Shown: piece by piece, positions 32,047 through 46,002 of the stretch | How the letters are laid out: each line of letters opens with the position of its first letter | Numbering within the stretch: the first letter of the stretch is position 1 | Origin: Hofstenia miamia | Taxonomy: Eukaryota > Xenacoelomorpha > Acoela | NCBI GenBank assembly: GCA_004352715.1 | Contig: SCFE01000064.1 | Span: 887,665-951,664 of the forward strand | Direction: 5' to 3' | DNA length: 64,000 nt | The notes under the pieces: generated by a model | What the model was told of the DNA's origin: nothing | Databases searched by the model: none | What the model saw: the letters and a program-made list of their open reading frames with translations, nothing else | Made by a program: the position numbers and the translations under genes

Positions 32047-32410
32047 GTTAATGCTATCAACATCAAATGCAGGGGTGTCTTCAGGAAGGGCATTACTCCC
32101 AACTGCTCTTTCTGCCACCGATGCCCCACTTCCAAGTAGTGTGGCACAAGACATTCCTGTTGCACTGCCAATAACGCCACTGGCAAAGGAAAAAATCGAA
32201 AAAAAACAAATCCAAAACCAGTAGAGGCACCGTTAAAAAACAACTATTCGTGAATTATTTGTGATGAAGCTTATAAAGACCCCCCCCCATTAGAGGACAG
32301 GATTCAATGTGTAAAATGCGAAAACTGGTACCATGAAGCATGTGCAGAGACTGAATTAGGCAGTGACAGTTTTGTGCAACTTGTGCCGCGACGGAAAATA
32401 AAATTATTAA
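32047..32410 (+). pseudogene. pogo-type transposase, C-terminal linker and zinc finger
   Basis: Immediately after the Polinton end the plus strand reads a Ser/Ala/Pro-rich linker (NAGVSSGRALLPTALSATDA). With frameshifts it then gives CDEAYKDPPP and EDRIQCVKCENWYHEACAE. The C-x2-C / H-x2-C spacing is the PHD-like finger found at the C-terminus of many pogo/Tigger-like proteins (family knowledge). A run of nine C residues at about 32281 is the likely frameshift site, and the last cysteine pair is damaged. Confidence 0.7.
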
Positions 32411-32567
32411 AAAATCAATGTTTAATTTAATTTCTTTTTAGTTATAAATGTATTTTATATGATAAATTAAATACTAATATTGTTTTCTACCAATAAAACA
32501 ACTATAAGATGAATGTTGCAATCACTCAGAGTGTAGTATATAAAGAAATCTAACATATCTTCATGTA

Positions 32568-32610
32568 TGTTCAAAGTAGCCCTAGGCAAGGGGCTACTTT
32601 GAACATCACA
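32568..32610. repeat. Inverted pair of pogo end motifs
   Basis: GTTCAAAGTAGCCC and GGGGCTACTTTGAAC face each other around a spacer of about 8 nt. This is a near-perfect palindrome of the transposon-end motif inside the pogo element. A further single copy lies at about 32697 and the terminal one at 32770-32783. Confidence 0.75.
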
Positions 32611-32912
32611 TCTTATTGAAGATAACTCCTCAAGGAGTTAATATAATTTGATCTAGTTTGAGCTACAATTAGTTCCCATGTCTGGCTATCAATGGTGTTC
32701 AAAGAAGCCCCTTATCTCAACAGAATATTGTGAAGGGCTTCATCAAAGTTGCCATAGGTATATTACCTGTTCAAAGTAGCCCCGCACTACGGTACTGTAT
32801 ATATTTCAATGATCTGATGAACTATTGGGTTTTCTTAAAAAATTGAAAAATAACAAAAACTATATATTATTAATTTCAAAAAATGAAACTAGGAAATACA
32901 AATGCACTAAAT

Positions 32913-35993
<3,081 letters not shown>

Positions 35994-37548
35994 CTGAAAA
36001 ACAGAAGATGCTCAAAATATTTACATCAATTTGAAATATAGAGCTGGGCCATGGGAACAATATTTTTAATAAATAATATCAATAACTGTTACTATGAAAT
36101 AACCCTAAATCAAAGTACAATCTATGTAGTATATAGGAATGAAAATAAAAAATATATTGATATTCAATTGAGAATAAACATTGTTTTCTCAAGTGTTTGA
36201 TGAAATTATCGGCAATGAATTTAAAGTATATTTTTATAAAATTGATCCTGAAATAAGTCTAGATCAAAAAATAATGGAGTTGGGTTGGAATAGACGCCAC
36301 CTGGCCATTTCAATTACAGCTTGCAATTGCTTGACTACATGTAAACACATTGGCCAATAATGGTTCAATATTTTCAATTAATGGCGGATACCCGTCATAA
36401 TTACAAAAACACTGACTAATAAAACAACTCTATCTAACGACTCTGACCATAAAATATCACACGATGTACTGCTCTACTGCATCTGAATGCAGTTTTAGAA
36501 ATGAGTTATAAAATGTGCAGAAAGTAAAGCTTATATGAAAAGCTATATTATATGATATATATATATATAAATTTGTAATAGAATATATCCAAATACCTAT
36601 CTCTGAGCCCTCACGCGAAAGTCAATCGAAAACCACATATTTATATTAACTCTGTTGGTTCCGATTAGTTAAAAAATCGGAGATAGATTACGCATTATTC
36701 TGAAGCACCATGTACAGAGTAGAATACCTAAATCTGCAGATGACCGGATATGAGGTGGTGATTTGATACATGTATAATTGAGATTCAAAATACTAAATAT
36801 CGTTAATATGTTAATTGCAACAACTAATGAAAACTCTAATTAATAATAATAATATATTGTAAATATGAATGCATTTTGACATTAATTATATATGTTTAAA
36901 CATATAACAACTTCGTAATAGGTTTTTTTCTTTGGTTTCATAGCAATTAATAGATACACTGTCAAACACTCATACATTTAATTTGTAAAACACTCATCTT
37001 ACAAATTTGAAAGTGAATAACCTCTCTAAAAGGAAATCATGTCTGGTGAATTATACTGTCCAGATATAATGTATCCCGAAATTATGTTGGACGGATAAAA
37101 AGCGTTCTGGAAATTAGAATTTTTACTTTTACAGTTAAAACGTACTAATTAAGCAAAAGTTAGGTACTGTATCAGCAGGGCTTATGAGCAGGCCCAGCTT
37201 TCACTCCAGAGCACATTCAAACATTTAGTTCAAGCCCCGGCTTCATTAGGATGTGGGCTACAATATATTCAAAAATATGACTACTTGCGAAATCATTGAT
37301 GTTAACAAATATTAGATAATTATTTAAAACATCCAAGAAATTTTATACAATTTTTTGTTACTCCAAGACTAATATGAATAGCTTTTCGAGAAAAAGGTTT
37401 GCAGCTGAACCTGTACGATAAACATTTGCCTCCAAAGTATTTTACATATTACAGGAGTTTCCTTCCCTGTATTTAGTTGGATATTATCTGTCAAAGACTT
37501 AGTAGCATTTGGGTGAAAAGTATAAATTGAGTTTTTGTATGTTTACTG
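35994..37548. other. Region upstream of NDUFAB1
   Basis: This should contain the NDUFAB1 promoter and any 5' UTR exon. Apart from a short (TA)n at about 36555 and the TTTTTCAG acceptor at 35994-36004, I see no gene or clear element. Confidence 0.5.
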
Positions 37549-37590
37549 TTAATATATTCATCTTAAAGTACTTTTTATATTCTCATAATT

Positions 37591-37628
<38 letters not shown>

Positions 37629-37757
37629 GGCCCTAGTGGCCAAAGGGTAGAAGGCTAGACTGGGACCGCGAGGACCCCCGACCTTACCTTCAATNNNNNN
37701 NNNNNNNNNNNNNNNTTAATATATTCATCTTAAAGTACTTTTTATATTCTCATAATT

Positions 37758-37795
<38 letters not shown>

Positions 37796-37880
37796 GGCCC
37801 TAGTGGCCAAAGGGTAGAAGGCTAGACTGGGACAGCGACGACCCGGATTCGAGCCCGCCCCCGACCCTACCTTCAATGAA
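37549..37880. repeat. Short duplicate around a 21-N run
   Basis: TTAATATATTCATCTTAAAG and the following 120 bp, including a TAA microsatellite and GGGCCCTAGTGGCCAAAGG, occur at 37549-37694 and again from 37716. The first copy lacks about 20 bp compared with the second. This looks like unmerged contig ends. Confidence 0.85.
37790..37870 (+). promoter_or_regulatory. tRNA-like A/B-box region at the LINE 5' end
   Basis: TAGTGGCCAAAGGG resembles a pol III A box and GGATTCGAGCC, about 50 nt on, resembles a B box. They lie directly ahead of the R4-type LINE coding region, after a TAA microsatellite. It could be an internal promoter or a SINE head. I could not fold a full tRNA. Confidence 0.35.
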
Positions 37881-37933
37881 AGTGAAACGGAAAGAAAAGG
37901 CCCTGTCCTCAGCAGGCCTTAAATGGTCAACAA

Positions 37934-38557
37934 GTGGACTTCACAATCGGGAGTGTGGACTCGAGAAGTGGAAGTACAGGATCCACACAGACTAATGGAC
38001 AACGGCACAAGTGGACGGATGAGCAGAACAGGATAGCATTGGAGTGTTACAGAAGAAGCAGACCAGATGAGACGCGATATAGAACGAGAATGTTGGAAGA
38101 ATGGAAAAAAGAAGAAACAGGATTAGAAGTTACAGAGTAGAGGCTTGTAGGTCAGGTCTGAAAGTTGAAACTGGATGAGAATAAGGGAACAAGAAAAGCT
38201 GAACAGACGAAGCAAAAGCAAAATGAAGTGGCAGATGTAGTAGTAGTATTAGAAACAGCAGAAATCGCAGCTGTAGAAACAGAGACATCAATCAAAGAAA
38301 GGATGAAGAAAGAAATAGGTGAGAGAACTAGGTTGCCAGTACCAAGAGGCATTAAGAGAAGCAAGTTAGCAGTAGAAACAGCAAAGGTTCACAAAGTATT
38401 AGAAAGGATAGATGCTAAGAATGTAATAGAGATAAACAGGTTAGTGTATGCAGGCGCATGGGAGGTGCTGAAGAATGTAGGCATGGAGATGAAGAAGAAA
38501 AGACAACAAGATAAGGGAGACAGAAAGTCAGATGGGAGAGAAGAATTGAGAATATAG
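37934..38557 (+). pseudogene. R4-type LINE ORF, N-terminal DNA-binding part
   Basis: The frame at 37934-38140 shows HKWTDEQNRIALECYRRSRP and YRTRMLEEWKKEETG followed by TEQRLVGQV, after a frameshift KLKLDE. This Myb-like W...W arrangement with TEQRL is found at the N-terminus of many R4-type ORFs (family knowledge). The 38165-38557 frame is Glu/Lys-rich and gives RGIKRSKLAVETAKVHKVLE and INRLVYAGAWEVLKNVGM, the usual link to the reverse transcriptase. A stop lies just before the next frame. Confidence 0.7.
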
Positions 38558-39984
38558 TGGCAAAGATTATGCAGGAAATAGGGAAGATCAGGACAAGTAA
38601 GGCGGTACAGGACAGGTGCAGGGTAGGTAAGGGGAAGACTATAGAAACTGCAAGAGAACAGCTTAAGCAGAGATTAATTGCAGAAGCTGAGAAACTGAGA
38701 AAATATAGGGCAAGGGCAAGAGACAATATGAAGTTTGAGACTCAAGAAGGAAGATTCTACAAAGAACTAGATGCAGGAGAAAAGGCTACAGCTAGTGCAG
38801 GCGAAGATGCAGTAAGGCTCTGGGAGAATATATGGGGAAGTGAGAGACCAGAGATAGAGAGTGAGCAGAAGGGGTTCAGACAAGAAGAAGTAATCACAAC
38901 GGCAACGCTAAAGGAGCCTCTAAAGAAGATGAAAAATTGGAAGGCGCCAGGCAGAGATGAAGTACATGGATATTGGCTGAAGAAGTTCACAAGTGTTCAT
39001 GAGAGACTAGCAGTAGCATTGGAGGAGTGTGCGGTGAGTGGGTGTCCAGAGTGGATGGTAGTGGGAAGGAAATTTCTAATACAGAAGGACCCAAAGAAAG
39101 GCAGTGAGGCAAGCACCTTCAGGCCAATAACATGTCTGCCAACAACTTGGAAATTGCTAACTTTTGTGATTTCAAGTAGGCTGGCGTGTTACTTAGAACA
39201 GAACAGATTGATATCAGAGGAGCAGAAGGGATGTAGGACAAAGACAAAAGGATGCAAAGATCAGTTAATAGACCAGGCAGTATTGGAGAATTGTAGAAGA
39301 AGGAAGACAAACTTAGCAATGGCATGGATAGACTATAGGAAGGCATATGACAGCATATCACATAGATGGGTATTGAGGACGTTAGAGGTTAATGGAGTTT
39401 CACGCAAATGGGTTGAGTTTCTAGGAAGAGAGATGGGAAAGTGGCACACTGAGATAGACGGGCACAGGTTGAGGTTTAGGCGAGGCATATTCCAGGGAGA
39501 CAGCTTAGCACCACTACTGTTCGTAGTTAGCTTAATCCCTATCGCAGAAAAGTTAAAGAAGACAAGCATAAGGTATAAGATGGAGAAGAATGGTAGAGTA
39601 GTGAGTCACCTATGGTACATGGACGACCTGAAGATGTATGCTAGTTCAAGGAAGATGTTGCAGAAGCAAGTGGAAACATTGGAGAAAGCAAGCAGAGATT
39701 CTGGGTTGGAATTGTGATTAGGAAAGTGTGCAGCAGTGACAATGACTAGAGGCAAGTGTGTGGATGGGGATGGCTTGAGGACAAGCAGTGGGGATAAGAT
39801 TGAGGAAGTTAAAGAGGGGTACAAGTACTTAGGTGTGATAGAGAAAGATAGAACAGATCATGAGGAAATGAGGACGAGGTTAAGAAAAGAATACAAGAGG
39901 AGAGTAAGGAAGGTACTACAGAAGTCAGCATTAAATGGGCAGAATAGTATAAATGCAATAATATGTGGGCGATACCAGTGTTGA
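38557..39984 (+). pseudogene. R4-type LINE reverse transcriptase
   Basis: The main frame runs from 38557 to 39717 and continues in another frame at 39736-39984. Visible blocks are MKNWKAPGRDEVHGYWLKKF, TFRPITCLPTTWKLLTFVIS, EEQKGCRTKTKGCKDQLIDQ and motif A AWIDYRKAYDSISHRW. Motif B reads RRGIFQGDSLAPLLFVVSL and motif C SHLWYMDDLKMY, so the catalytic aspartates are intact. After a stop at about 39716, TRGKCVDGDG and EGYKYLGVIEKDRTDHEEM follow, then the RRVRKVLQKSALNGQNSI block. The reverse transcriptase core could have worked, but the downstream frame is broken. Confidence 0.85.
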
Positions 39985-40057
39985 GATATTCGGTAGGAAT
40001 AGTTAGGTGGAACAAGAATGAACTGAGGGAATGAAAATGCGAAGGTTAAGATACTGT

Positions 40058-40266
40058 GGCACTTCAACATACAGACAAGCAAGGTGATAGAAGCACGGAG
40101 GCCAGATATAGTAGTAGTGGACAAAGAGAAAAGATTAGGAACAGTGATAGACATAGCAGTACCAAAGGACAGGAATGTAGAAAGCAAGGAGAAAGAGAAG
40201 ATATACAAGTATAGAGAATTAATTGGCAGAGGAAATAGAAAGGCTGTGGAAATTGAAGAAGGTTGA
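40058..40266 (+). pseudogene. Restriction-like endonuclease domain of the R4-type LINE
   Basis: The frame reads ARRPDIVVVDKEKRLGTVID then IAVPKDRNVESKEKEKIYKY. RPD, an Asp in the IDIAVP strand and a following Glu/Lys-rich helix fit the PD-(D/E)XK-like endonuclease of R2/R4 elements (family knowledge). The expected zinc-knuckle region between reverse transcriptase and endonuclease is missing, so an internal deletion lies at about 40020-40060. The stop at 40264-40266 is premature; related codons (VVPVVVGALGAVSKKHK) continue in another frame. Confidence 0.65.
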
Positions 40267-40490
40267 AGTAGTCCCGGTAGTTGTAGGAGCACTAGGAGCA
40301 GTGAGTAAGAAGCATAAGTGATACTTGGAGGAGTTGGGAGTACCAAAGTGTGAGGAGTGGTAGCACAGAAGGCAGCATTGTTAGGAACAGCTAGAGTAAC
40401 GAGGAAAGCTCTCAGACTCCCTGGGAAGCGGTGAGTTCCCCGAGCTGAGAGGGATACCAGCATGAAGCTGTGAGAAGTAAGAATAATAAT

Positions 40491-42924
40491 AGGCGCTCTG
40501 TTTACACCAGAAATTCTTAGAAATCGATGTATAGTAATTCTCAGAGCTCTTTGTACACAATAATCCTTTTATTTACTAAGTGTTATATGAGCATTTTAAT
40601 GACTTTCTTACACTGTTTTTAAAAGAATCTAATTTATATTAAATCGTGCAATTTTTCAAAATTTTAATTTAAGGAATCCATACTTTAAAATCACAGTAGT
40701 CCTAATTAAATAGTGTTTAAAAACATTGTTGTAAAAAATTTAAAGATTGAAAGTGGTCCGAAATCGATATAGTTAATATTTACGAAGATATAGATACTTT
40801 TTTAAAAAAATCGGACTACCTTAGCATTCAAGTTATCTAACCCCATTACACAAACCACCACATTCAGACATTGAATCATCACCTAACCCCTATCTATATT
40901 GACAAGACATATGGAGAGATTGATATATTCATTCCCGGGATTTATAAGATATATTTAAGAGATAACAAATTTTGGTTTGGCAAGCCAAATTTTGGTTTGG
41001 CAAGCAATCTTGCAAAGATTACGCTTTTCAACGCATTGTTCCATTTTTAACAATTTGTAAATGAAAATCTTGCTTATGTCAAACTGTGTGCACTAGATCT
41101 GAACGAAAGGCTTTGACCAGGTTTCTCAATACTTAATAATCGAAAACGATGTTACTTGCTGTGCTGCCGGATAACGGGGTTTTGAGCATTCAGTTTGCTA
41201 TAAAACAGATAACAAGCTGTTGCCAGAAAATAATTTCTATTGAATAAGATCGACTACTGCTCAAACAAGTTTTACATTGGCAAATGGTACATAGCGTGGC
41301 CTTAACTAAGCTTTCTTGCCATTACAGTTGAGAAAAGACTATGTTTTACTAACATATTCATAATTTCGCACAAATATTGGTAAAATTTCAGCGAAGGTGC
41401 AGAATAATGCCACGCGGACAAAATTAACACGTTTATAGGGGAAAAACTATGAGCAATACAATATAATACATAAAAATATTAAAATATAATCGATATTAAA
41501 TAAAGAAATTGCGGAATCTGTTAATTTAGAATGAAAGCTACTAATAAAAATAATAACAATATTTTTCTGAAACAGTCGCGATATGGCATAAAACAAATTT
41601 TTAAAATAACTGGTCGATGTTGCTCGACTGTTCTCGGATATAATAAAAACCAAGGTCATTTACCCCAACGACACCTTGCCGCAGAAGATAGAATGCTATG
41701 TCGCCTGCCTGGTCCTGATCAAAGAACTTCTCATAAGATTTCGAAAAATTGTCCTCATCGAGCATTGAAAACTATTAGTATTTGGTTATAACAGTCAATG
41801 TCATGTTTATGGGCTAGTCAGATGTAATTTCGATTCACAAATAAGTTTATTTGATTTTTTCTTAAAAATAAATAAATAGACAATTACAATTTCAACAGTT
41901 TTATTATTTTCATTTGCACGCGAATTTCGAGCTTCATTAATAGTTTTAATAAAAGTTTTTGATCACATAGGAGTTATCACTTTCACAGGAACCCTATTCT
42001 AATACAATGTAGGTATTTGCTGGATGAAAAAACAATGTAAGTTAATTGATGATTTCAATGCGAATAAACAATCTAATATTTTATACTATTATATTATAAT
42101 TAATATAAAATTACAGCAGCTATTGCTAATTGACGTGAAAGAAATAATAAGTACCTAATTTATTGTCAAATGTGGTACGCCAAATATCTTCGGTAAATTG
42201 CAATTTCTTAAAAAAAATGTTGGTAAAAATATTAATTTCGTAGCCACTATTACGTAATTTTCAAATTTCTTAAGATTTAATTTTGAAATATTTATTGCGT
42301 GAATGTTAAAATTATATTTGCAAATATATATCAATTTAAAAACAAACTGTTCTCCACAGATATAATCAATGTTGATGCTGATGCTGCACCTGTGTTTTCA
42401 AGTGATGCCCTCAGACAGTGTTTATCCAATTCACATTGATGCTACATCTAAAATAGGATGAAGATGTTTTCAGAGTTACTGCAATTGAGCAGAGCTTTTT
42501 TATATCATGTTTTCATTTTAATGACTTCATGTAAGGATTTGTATGCTGCTGCTTTATAGAGTGTGAAAACTGCAGTTTCCTCTTTAAGGGTTTTGATTGT
42601 TATTTGTGACTATGAAATTACTATTCAGGTTTGTATTCCTGATAATTATAAATATTTTAGCAATACATAAAATGCAAATTGTGAAGTGTTTGACATATGG
42701 GTGATGGGATGTTTATTCAATTTTTCAGTAGTTGTAAACGTCAGGACTTCAAAGAGACTAATCCAATATTGAAGCTGTCTAAAATAGTGGGACATATCAT
42801 GGTTTTACTTTTTCTACCTGCTACAGATACTGTAAGAGGTTTGCATTGGATTATATTTAGTTTTCTTATGCATTTGATTATTGACATTAAGAATCTTTAA
42901 ATATTTAAATCACATAATATATAT
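40491..42924. other. Spacer without a recognisable gene
   Basis: The sequence is AT-rich. An 86-codon ATG frame at 41531-41791 and a 67-codon frame at 42697-42900 match nothing I know. AAATTTTGGTTTGGCAAGC occurs twice in tandem at about 40968 and 40987. A CTCCACAG acceptor at 42353-42360 precedes a short open stretch (INVDADAAPVFSSDALRQCL) ending at 42440, which could be a terminal exon but is unsupported. Confidence 0.4.
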
Positions 42925-43077
42925 TGTAGATTCACTGGGGTGTTTCTCTATTTACAGATGCTTGGGTGTCTTATATACAATGCATATTTACAATATTTAC
43001 AAACATGAAAACAACTATTGAATACAAAATGTGCATGATCTGGCCAATAAATATCACAATTTCTGACTGATGTTACA
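42925..43077 (-). repeat. LTR of the gypsy/TRIM family, copy A (153 bp)
   Basis: On the plus strand it starts TGTAGATTCACTGGGG and ends ACTGATGTTACA, so on the minus strand it is TGTAACATC...CTACA, with the usual TG...CA ends. It contains TTTACAGATGCTTGGGTGTC, shared with the LTRs at 45730-46002 (inverted) and 52882-53070. It is shorter than the latter by about 35 bp near its start. Confidence 0.7.
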
Positions 43078-43415
43078 CACCACCCCAGGCCAGACTCTAG
43101 AATTTTTAGTTGTGTACCCAATTGATGGCATGCAAAACTAAGGAGTAGGCATTTCTAACTCACTTTTGATGGGGTTCATTTTGTGGAGAGGCATTGGATT
43201 TAACCTTCAAAACCAAGCCCATGTTCTGTATGACACATCCCATACACCAATTGTGGCCAGCAATGACTGAGGACAAAAAATCACAAAACCTTTTGGCACT
43301 GCAGGATTGACTTTCCTTCCAGATGAATTGGACAGCAGATCACAATGAAATTCTTAATGACTTGACACCCATTCAGGATCATGTTATGGTCACCATGTAG
43401 AATCAGGGGCTGGGA
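43078..43415 (-). mobile_element. TRIM-like internal region with tRNA-Trp primer site
   Basis: Next to LTR copy A lies, on the minus strand, a purine tract (GGCCTGGGGTGGTG) suited as polypurine tract. About 315 bp further is a degenerate primer site (ATGGTGACCATAACATGAT on the minus strand, 43373-43393), then the first 20 bp of another LTR (TGTAGAATCAGGGG at about 43392). Only 315 bp therefore separate the two LTR positions, and no gag or pol is present. That is the TRIM layout. The same internal region occurs inverted at 46003-46350. Confidence 0.5.
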
Positions 43416-44262
43416 ACTTTACTAACACTAAAAAACTCATTGTAATGATAGAAGGTTGCAGAAGTGACAATATTGTATCAGCCCTGGTTCTAATAAAGTT
43501 GATATATGAAAAAACATCAGTAATTCACCAAAATTTGGGCTGCTTACAGTCTCAATGCTACTTGTCACATCAGTACTTGAAGAAGTACTCCCAAATTGTT
43601 GCCAGAATTTACACAATAATTATTGTAAACATCATAAATCAAAAATGCAAAATAAAAATGAGAAATAAATGAAGTTGAGGCTAGATAAACTCTATTGAGA
43701 AATATCTACATTGTTTCTCATTTTTATACATAGTAAATTATTACTTGCCTTTATTTACAATGTATATCACATGATCATATTTCCCTCACAAATTGAATTG
43801 AGCAATAATACTATGTTGCACCAAAGCAAGAGAGCATTAAAATTTCATTGCAAACTAAACTTGAAATAAACAGTTATGTCATGTTGATGTCATTACAAAT
43901 TACAAAATCAATTAAAAATTAGAAATTAAGTCTCCAAGTAACTCTACATGCCCTATTGCTCAATTTAATTCTGTGGCAATAGGTGGAGAGTAGGCCCATT
44001 TCTATATCTAGGACTCCTTCCCAATTCTGGAATTCAGTGTATTGCCCCTTGAGTGACCTGCATTAGAATTTCTCTCTGTGTCACTACTTCATCATGCAAT
44101 CTGAAAAAATTTAGAGTAGGGATCCTATGGTTAACAGACAGTTTTGATGTAAATTATTCAATCTCCTAGTAAACATGTTATAGAACCTTTTGTATAAATG
44201 GAATCCTTTGAGGGCTATCATAAGAGTCATTAAGGCATTGGTACTGGAGGTATGAGCATCTT
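43416..44262. other. Spacer without a recognisable gene
   Basis: This stretch lies between the TRIM-like element and the unknown minus-strand pseudogene. I see only short chance frames. Confidence 0.45.
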
Positions 44263-45713
44263 CTAGCCTGATGTTAGTCTGAGGGTAGAAATGGACAAAT
44301 GGTCAATGAATAATGAACAGAATTCTTGCACCTGTTGTAGGGTTATCTGGTTGGGATCAGATACATCTGCTCTTAGCATTGTGATAATCTCTATCCACAT
44401 AGTCACATCATAGTAATGGGTAATGGTTTCCACATTGTTGATCCACATCAAATCTCCTGTGGCCTGGAATAATATTGAGAATCTAGGGATTGTTTGTAAG
44501 ATATTTTCATGAATCTTCATAATCTGTTCATATATAGGCAGGCCTCTCATAAAAATGTCATGGATAGTTAGTTTACCATCAATAAACACATGCTCTTTGT
44601 TGTCCCCATAAATAAGTTTTTCTTGAAGTTCTTTGTACTCTGTGGTTTGGCTAAGTCTCTTCTCATCTTGTCCACTACTGATGAAATTCAGTTTATCTGG
44701 TAAATGAGCAGCTATCTTTCACTTCCCTTTCTTCACCTTCCACTTAGGTAGCACTAGAGGAGTTTTGATGCAGGGAGGGTGTATACACAGCAGGTTTTCC
44801 TTGTTGATGTGATCATCCAATTCTCCAAAACTAGATTTCTCTCATAAGCTAGTGGTGCTGATAGTTACTGGGTAGTTGATTCTTGCTTTGTTCAGTGTGT
44901 CCCAAAACCTATTTCAGAGTCCATATTTTTGTAGTTAATCAATCTGACTGGGGGAGATTTTAAAGCAAGTGGTGGTGTATTCCACGTACAAGGATACTTG
45001 TTGCCCAGGTGATTGTGTAATGACTAACTCTTCCTTAGTGAACATCTCAGTGAGACACCATTTCATCATTCTGACGACATCTTTCTCTTTCAATTCCATT
45101 AGCACTTTCTCTTGAATTGATAGGTCTTCTGTAAACTCTTCAGGGCAATGTTTGATCATTAGTATTTGCTTTTTTTCTGTAATCAACCACTTTGTTGTTG
45201 GCCAAGGAGGAGACAAAGGTCCTTCAAACTTCTCTAGATTGACTCTCTTAATTAATTCCCTGATTGATTGGAACAGCTGCAGAGCCAAAGTGGCCAGAAG
45301 TTCTTCTTCTTTAAAGAATTGCTCTGGAGTCTGCATGACCTGGTCTAATATAACAATAGAGACAAGTTTCTCTACTTTACTAACATGTCTCACAGATTTG
45401 ATGAACTGGCCATAGCTGCACACTAGATATGATAGGCACTCAATATTAAGGAGAATTTCTGTGCTCTCTGGGGACACAGTTGACTTTTATCATTTCTAAA
45501 AACTTGGTTGTGGAGCCAGGTAATCTATCAATGAGCTGTCTTGTGCTTAAGGGAGCATTTTCTGAATGAAAAATAGAGAACTTTGTTTCTGCTGTTGCTC
45601 CCCACATATACTTCTTCAGGGTATCCAAAAAAATATTTGTCTAATGGACAAATACCCAGCTGGTTGCTTATCATTATTATCAACATTCTCCCTGTCAAAC
45701 TGCTTGCCCCCAC
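44263..45713 (-). pseudogene. Unidentified decayed minus-strand reading frame (about 480 codons)
   Basis: Reading right to left, partly overlapping frames join through frameshifts. They run 45713-45528 (ISNQLGICPLDKYF), 45628-45446 (WGATAETKFSIFHSENAPLS), 45477-44935 (180 codons, TEILLNIECLSYLVCSYGQF and PLSPPWPTTKWLITEKKQ) and, after a broken part, 44589-44263 (TIHDIFMRGLPIYEQIMKIH, VETITHYYDVTMWIEIIT). The composition is that of a normal, helix-rich protein. I recognise no domain and no retroelement motif. It lies between two oppositely oriented LTRs of the same family (43077 and 45730). It may be an extra or captured gene of a retroelement or a retrocopy of a host gene; neither is shown. 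Confidence 0.4.
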
Positions 45714-45729
45714 CAGTCAGGCATAATAT

Positions 45730-46002
45730 TGCAACATCAGTCAGTAGTTGTTGTTTTTTTGGCCAGATCACACCCTTTTTGTGTTGACTAGTTGTTTTTA
45801 TGTTTGTAAATATTGTAAATACACATTGTATTTAAGACACCTAAGCATCTGTAAATAAAGAAATAGTTTAACCATGTTCTCTTGTTCACTAGAATCACTT
45901 TTGCTCTAGTATATGTTCACGTCAGTTACCTTCTGTTTTGACACTAAGTCCTCTGGCAAAGTTCTGTTTAGATTCAACCCAGTGATTCTGCATGGTGACC
46001 TT
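45730..46002 (+). repeat. LTR of the gypsy/TRIM family, copy B (inverted, 273 bp)
   Basis: It begins TGCAACATCAGTCAGTAGTT and ends CCCAGTGATTCTGCA, followed at 46003 by a TGGTGACC primer site. The middle (TTGTAAATATTGTAAATACA, then CTAAGCATCTGTAAATAAAG) is the inverse complement of LTR copy A and of the gypsy LTR. About 85 bp near 45905-45990 appear extra. Confidence 0.65.

Larger units (their letters stand above)
28601..32792 (+). mobile_element. pogo/Tigger-type DNA transposon with a nested Polinton end
   Basis: The left end CCGTAGACCGGGGCTACTTT (28601) and the inverse complement of the right end CCGTAGTGCGGGGCTACTTT (ending 32792) form inverted repeats flanked by TA at 28599-28600 and 32793-32794. 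This is the target duplication of Tc1/mariner/pogo transposons. Inside are a broken pogo-type transposase (29179-30394 and 32047-32410), a 1000-N gap and a Polinton right end (to 32046). Several extra copies of the GGGGCTACTTTGAAC end motif lie near both ends. The transposase is dead. Confidence 0.85.
37880..40490 (+). mobile_element. R4/Dong-type LINE with restriction-like endonuclease (defective)
   Basis: The unit goes from a DNA-binding N-terminus (37934) through reverse transcriptase (38557-39960) to a restriction-like endonuclease (about 40060-40266) and a 3' end with GAATAATAATAGG near 40490. The layout, with a single ORF and the endonuclease after the reverse transcriptase, is that of R2/R4/Dong-type LINEs (established). 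The coding strand is purine- and G-rich, unlike the neighbours. Stops, frameshifts and an internal deletion near 40020-40060 make it inactive. Confidence 0.8.

Noticed and set aside
37790-37870. A true tRNA gene
   Set aside because: The B-box-like GGATTCGAGCC is present, but I cannot form an acceptor stem and anticodon arm.
38152-40463. Leu/Ser-rich minus-strand frames opposite the R4-type LINE
   Set aside because: They are the complements of a purine-rich coding strand and carry no domain. The plus-strand frame has all the reverse transcriptase motifs.
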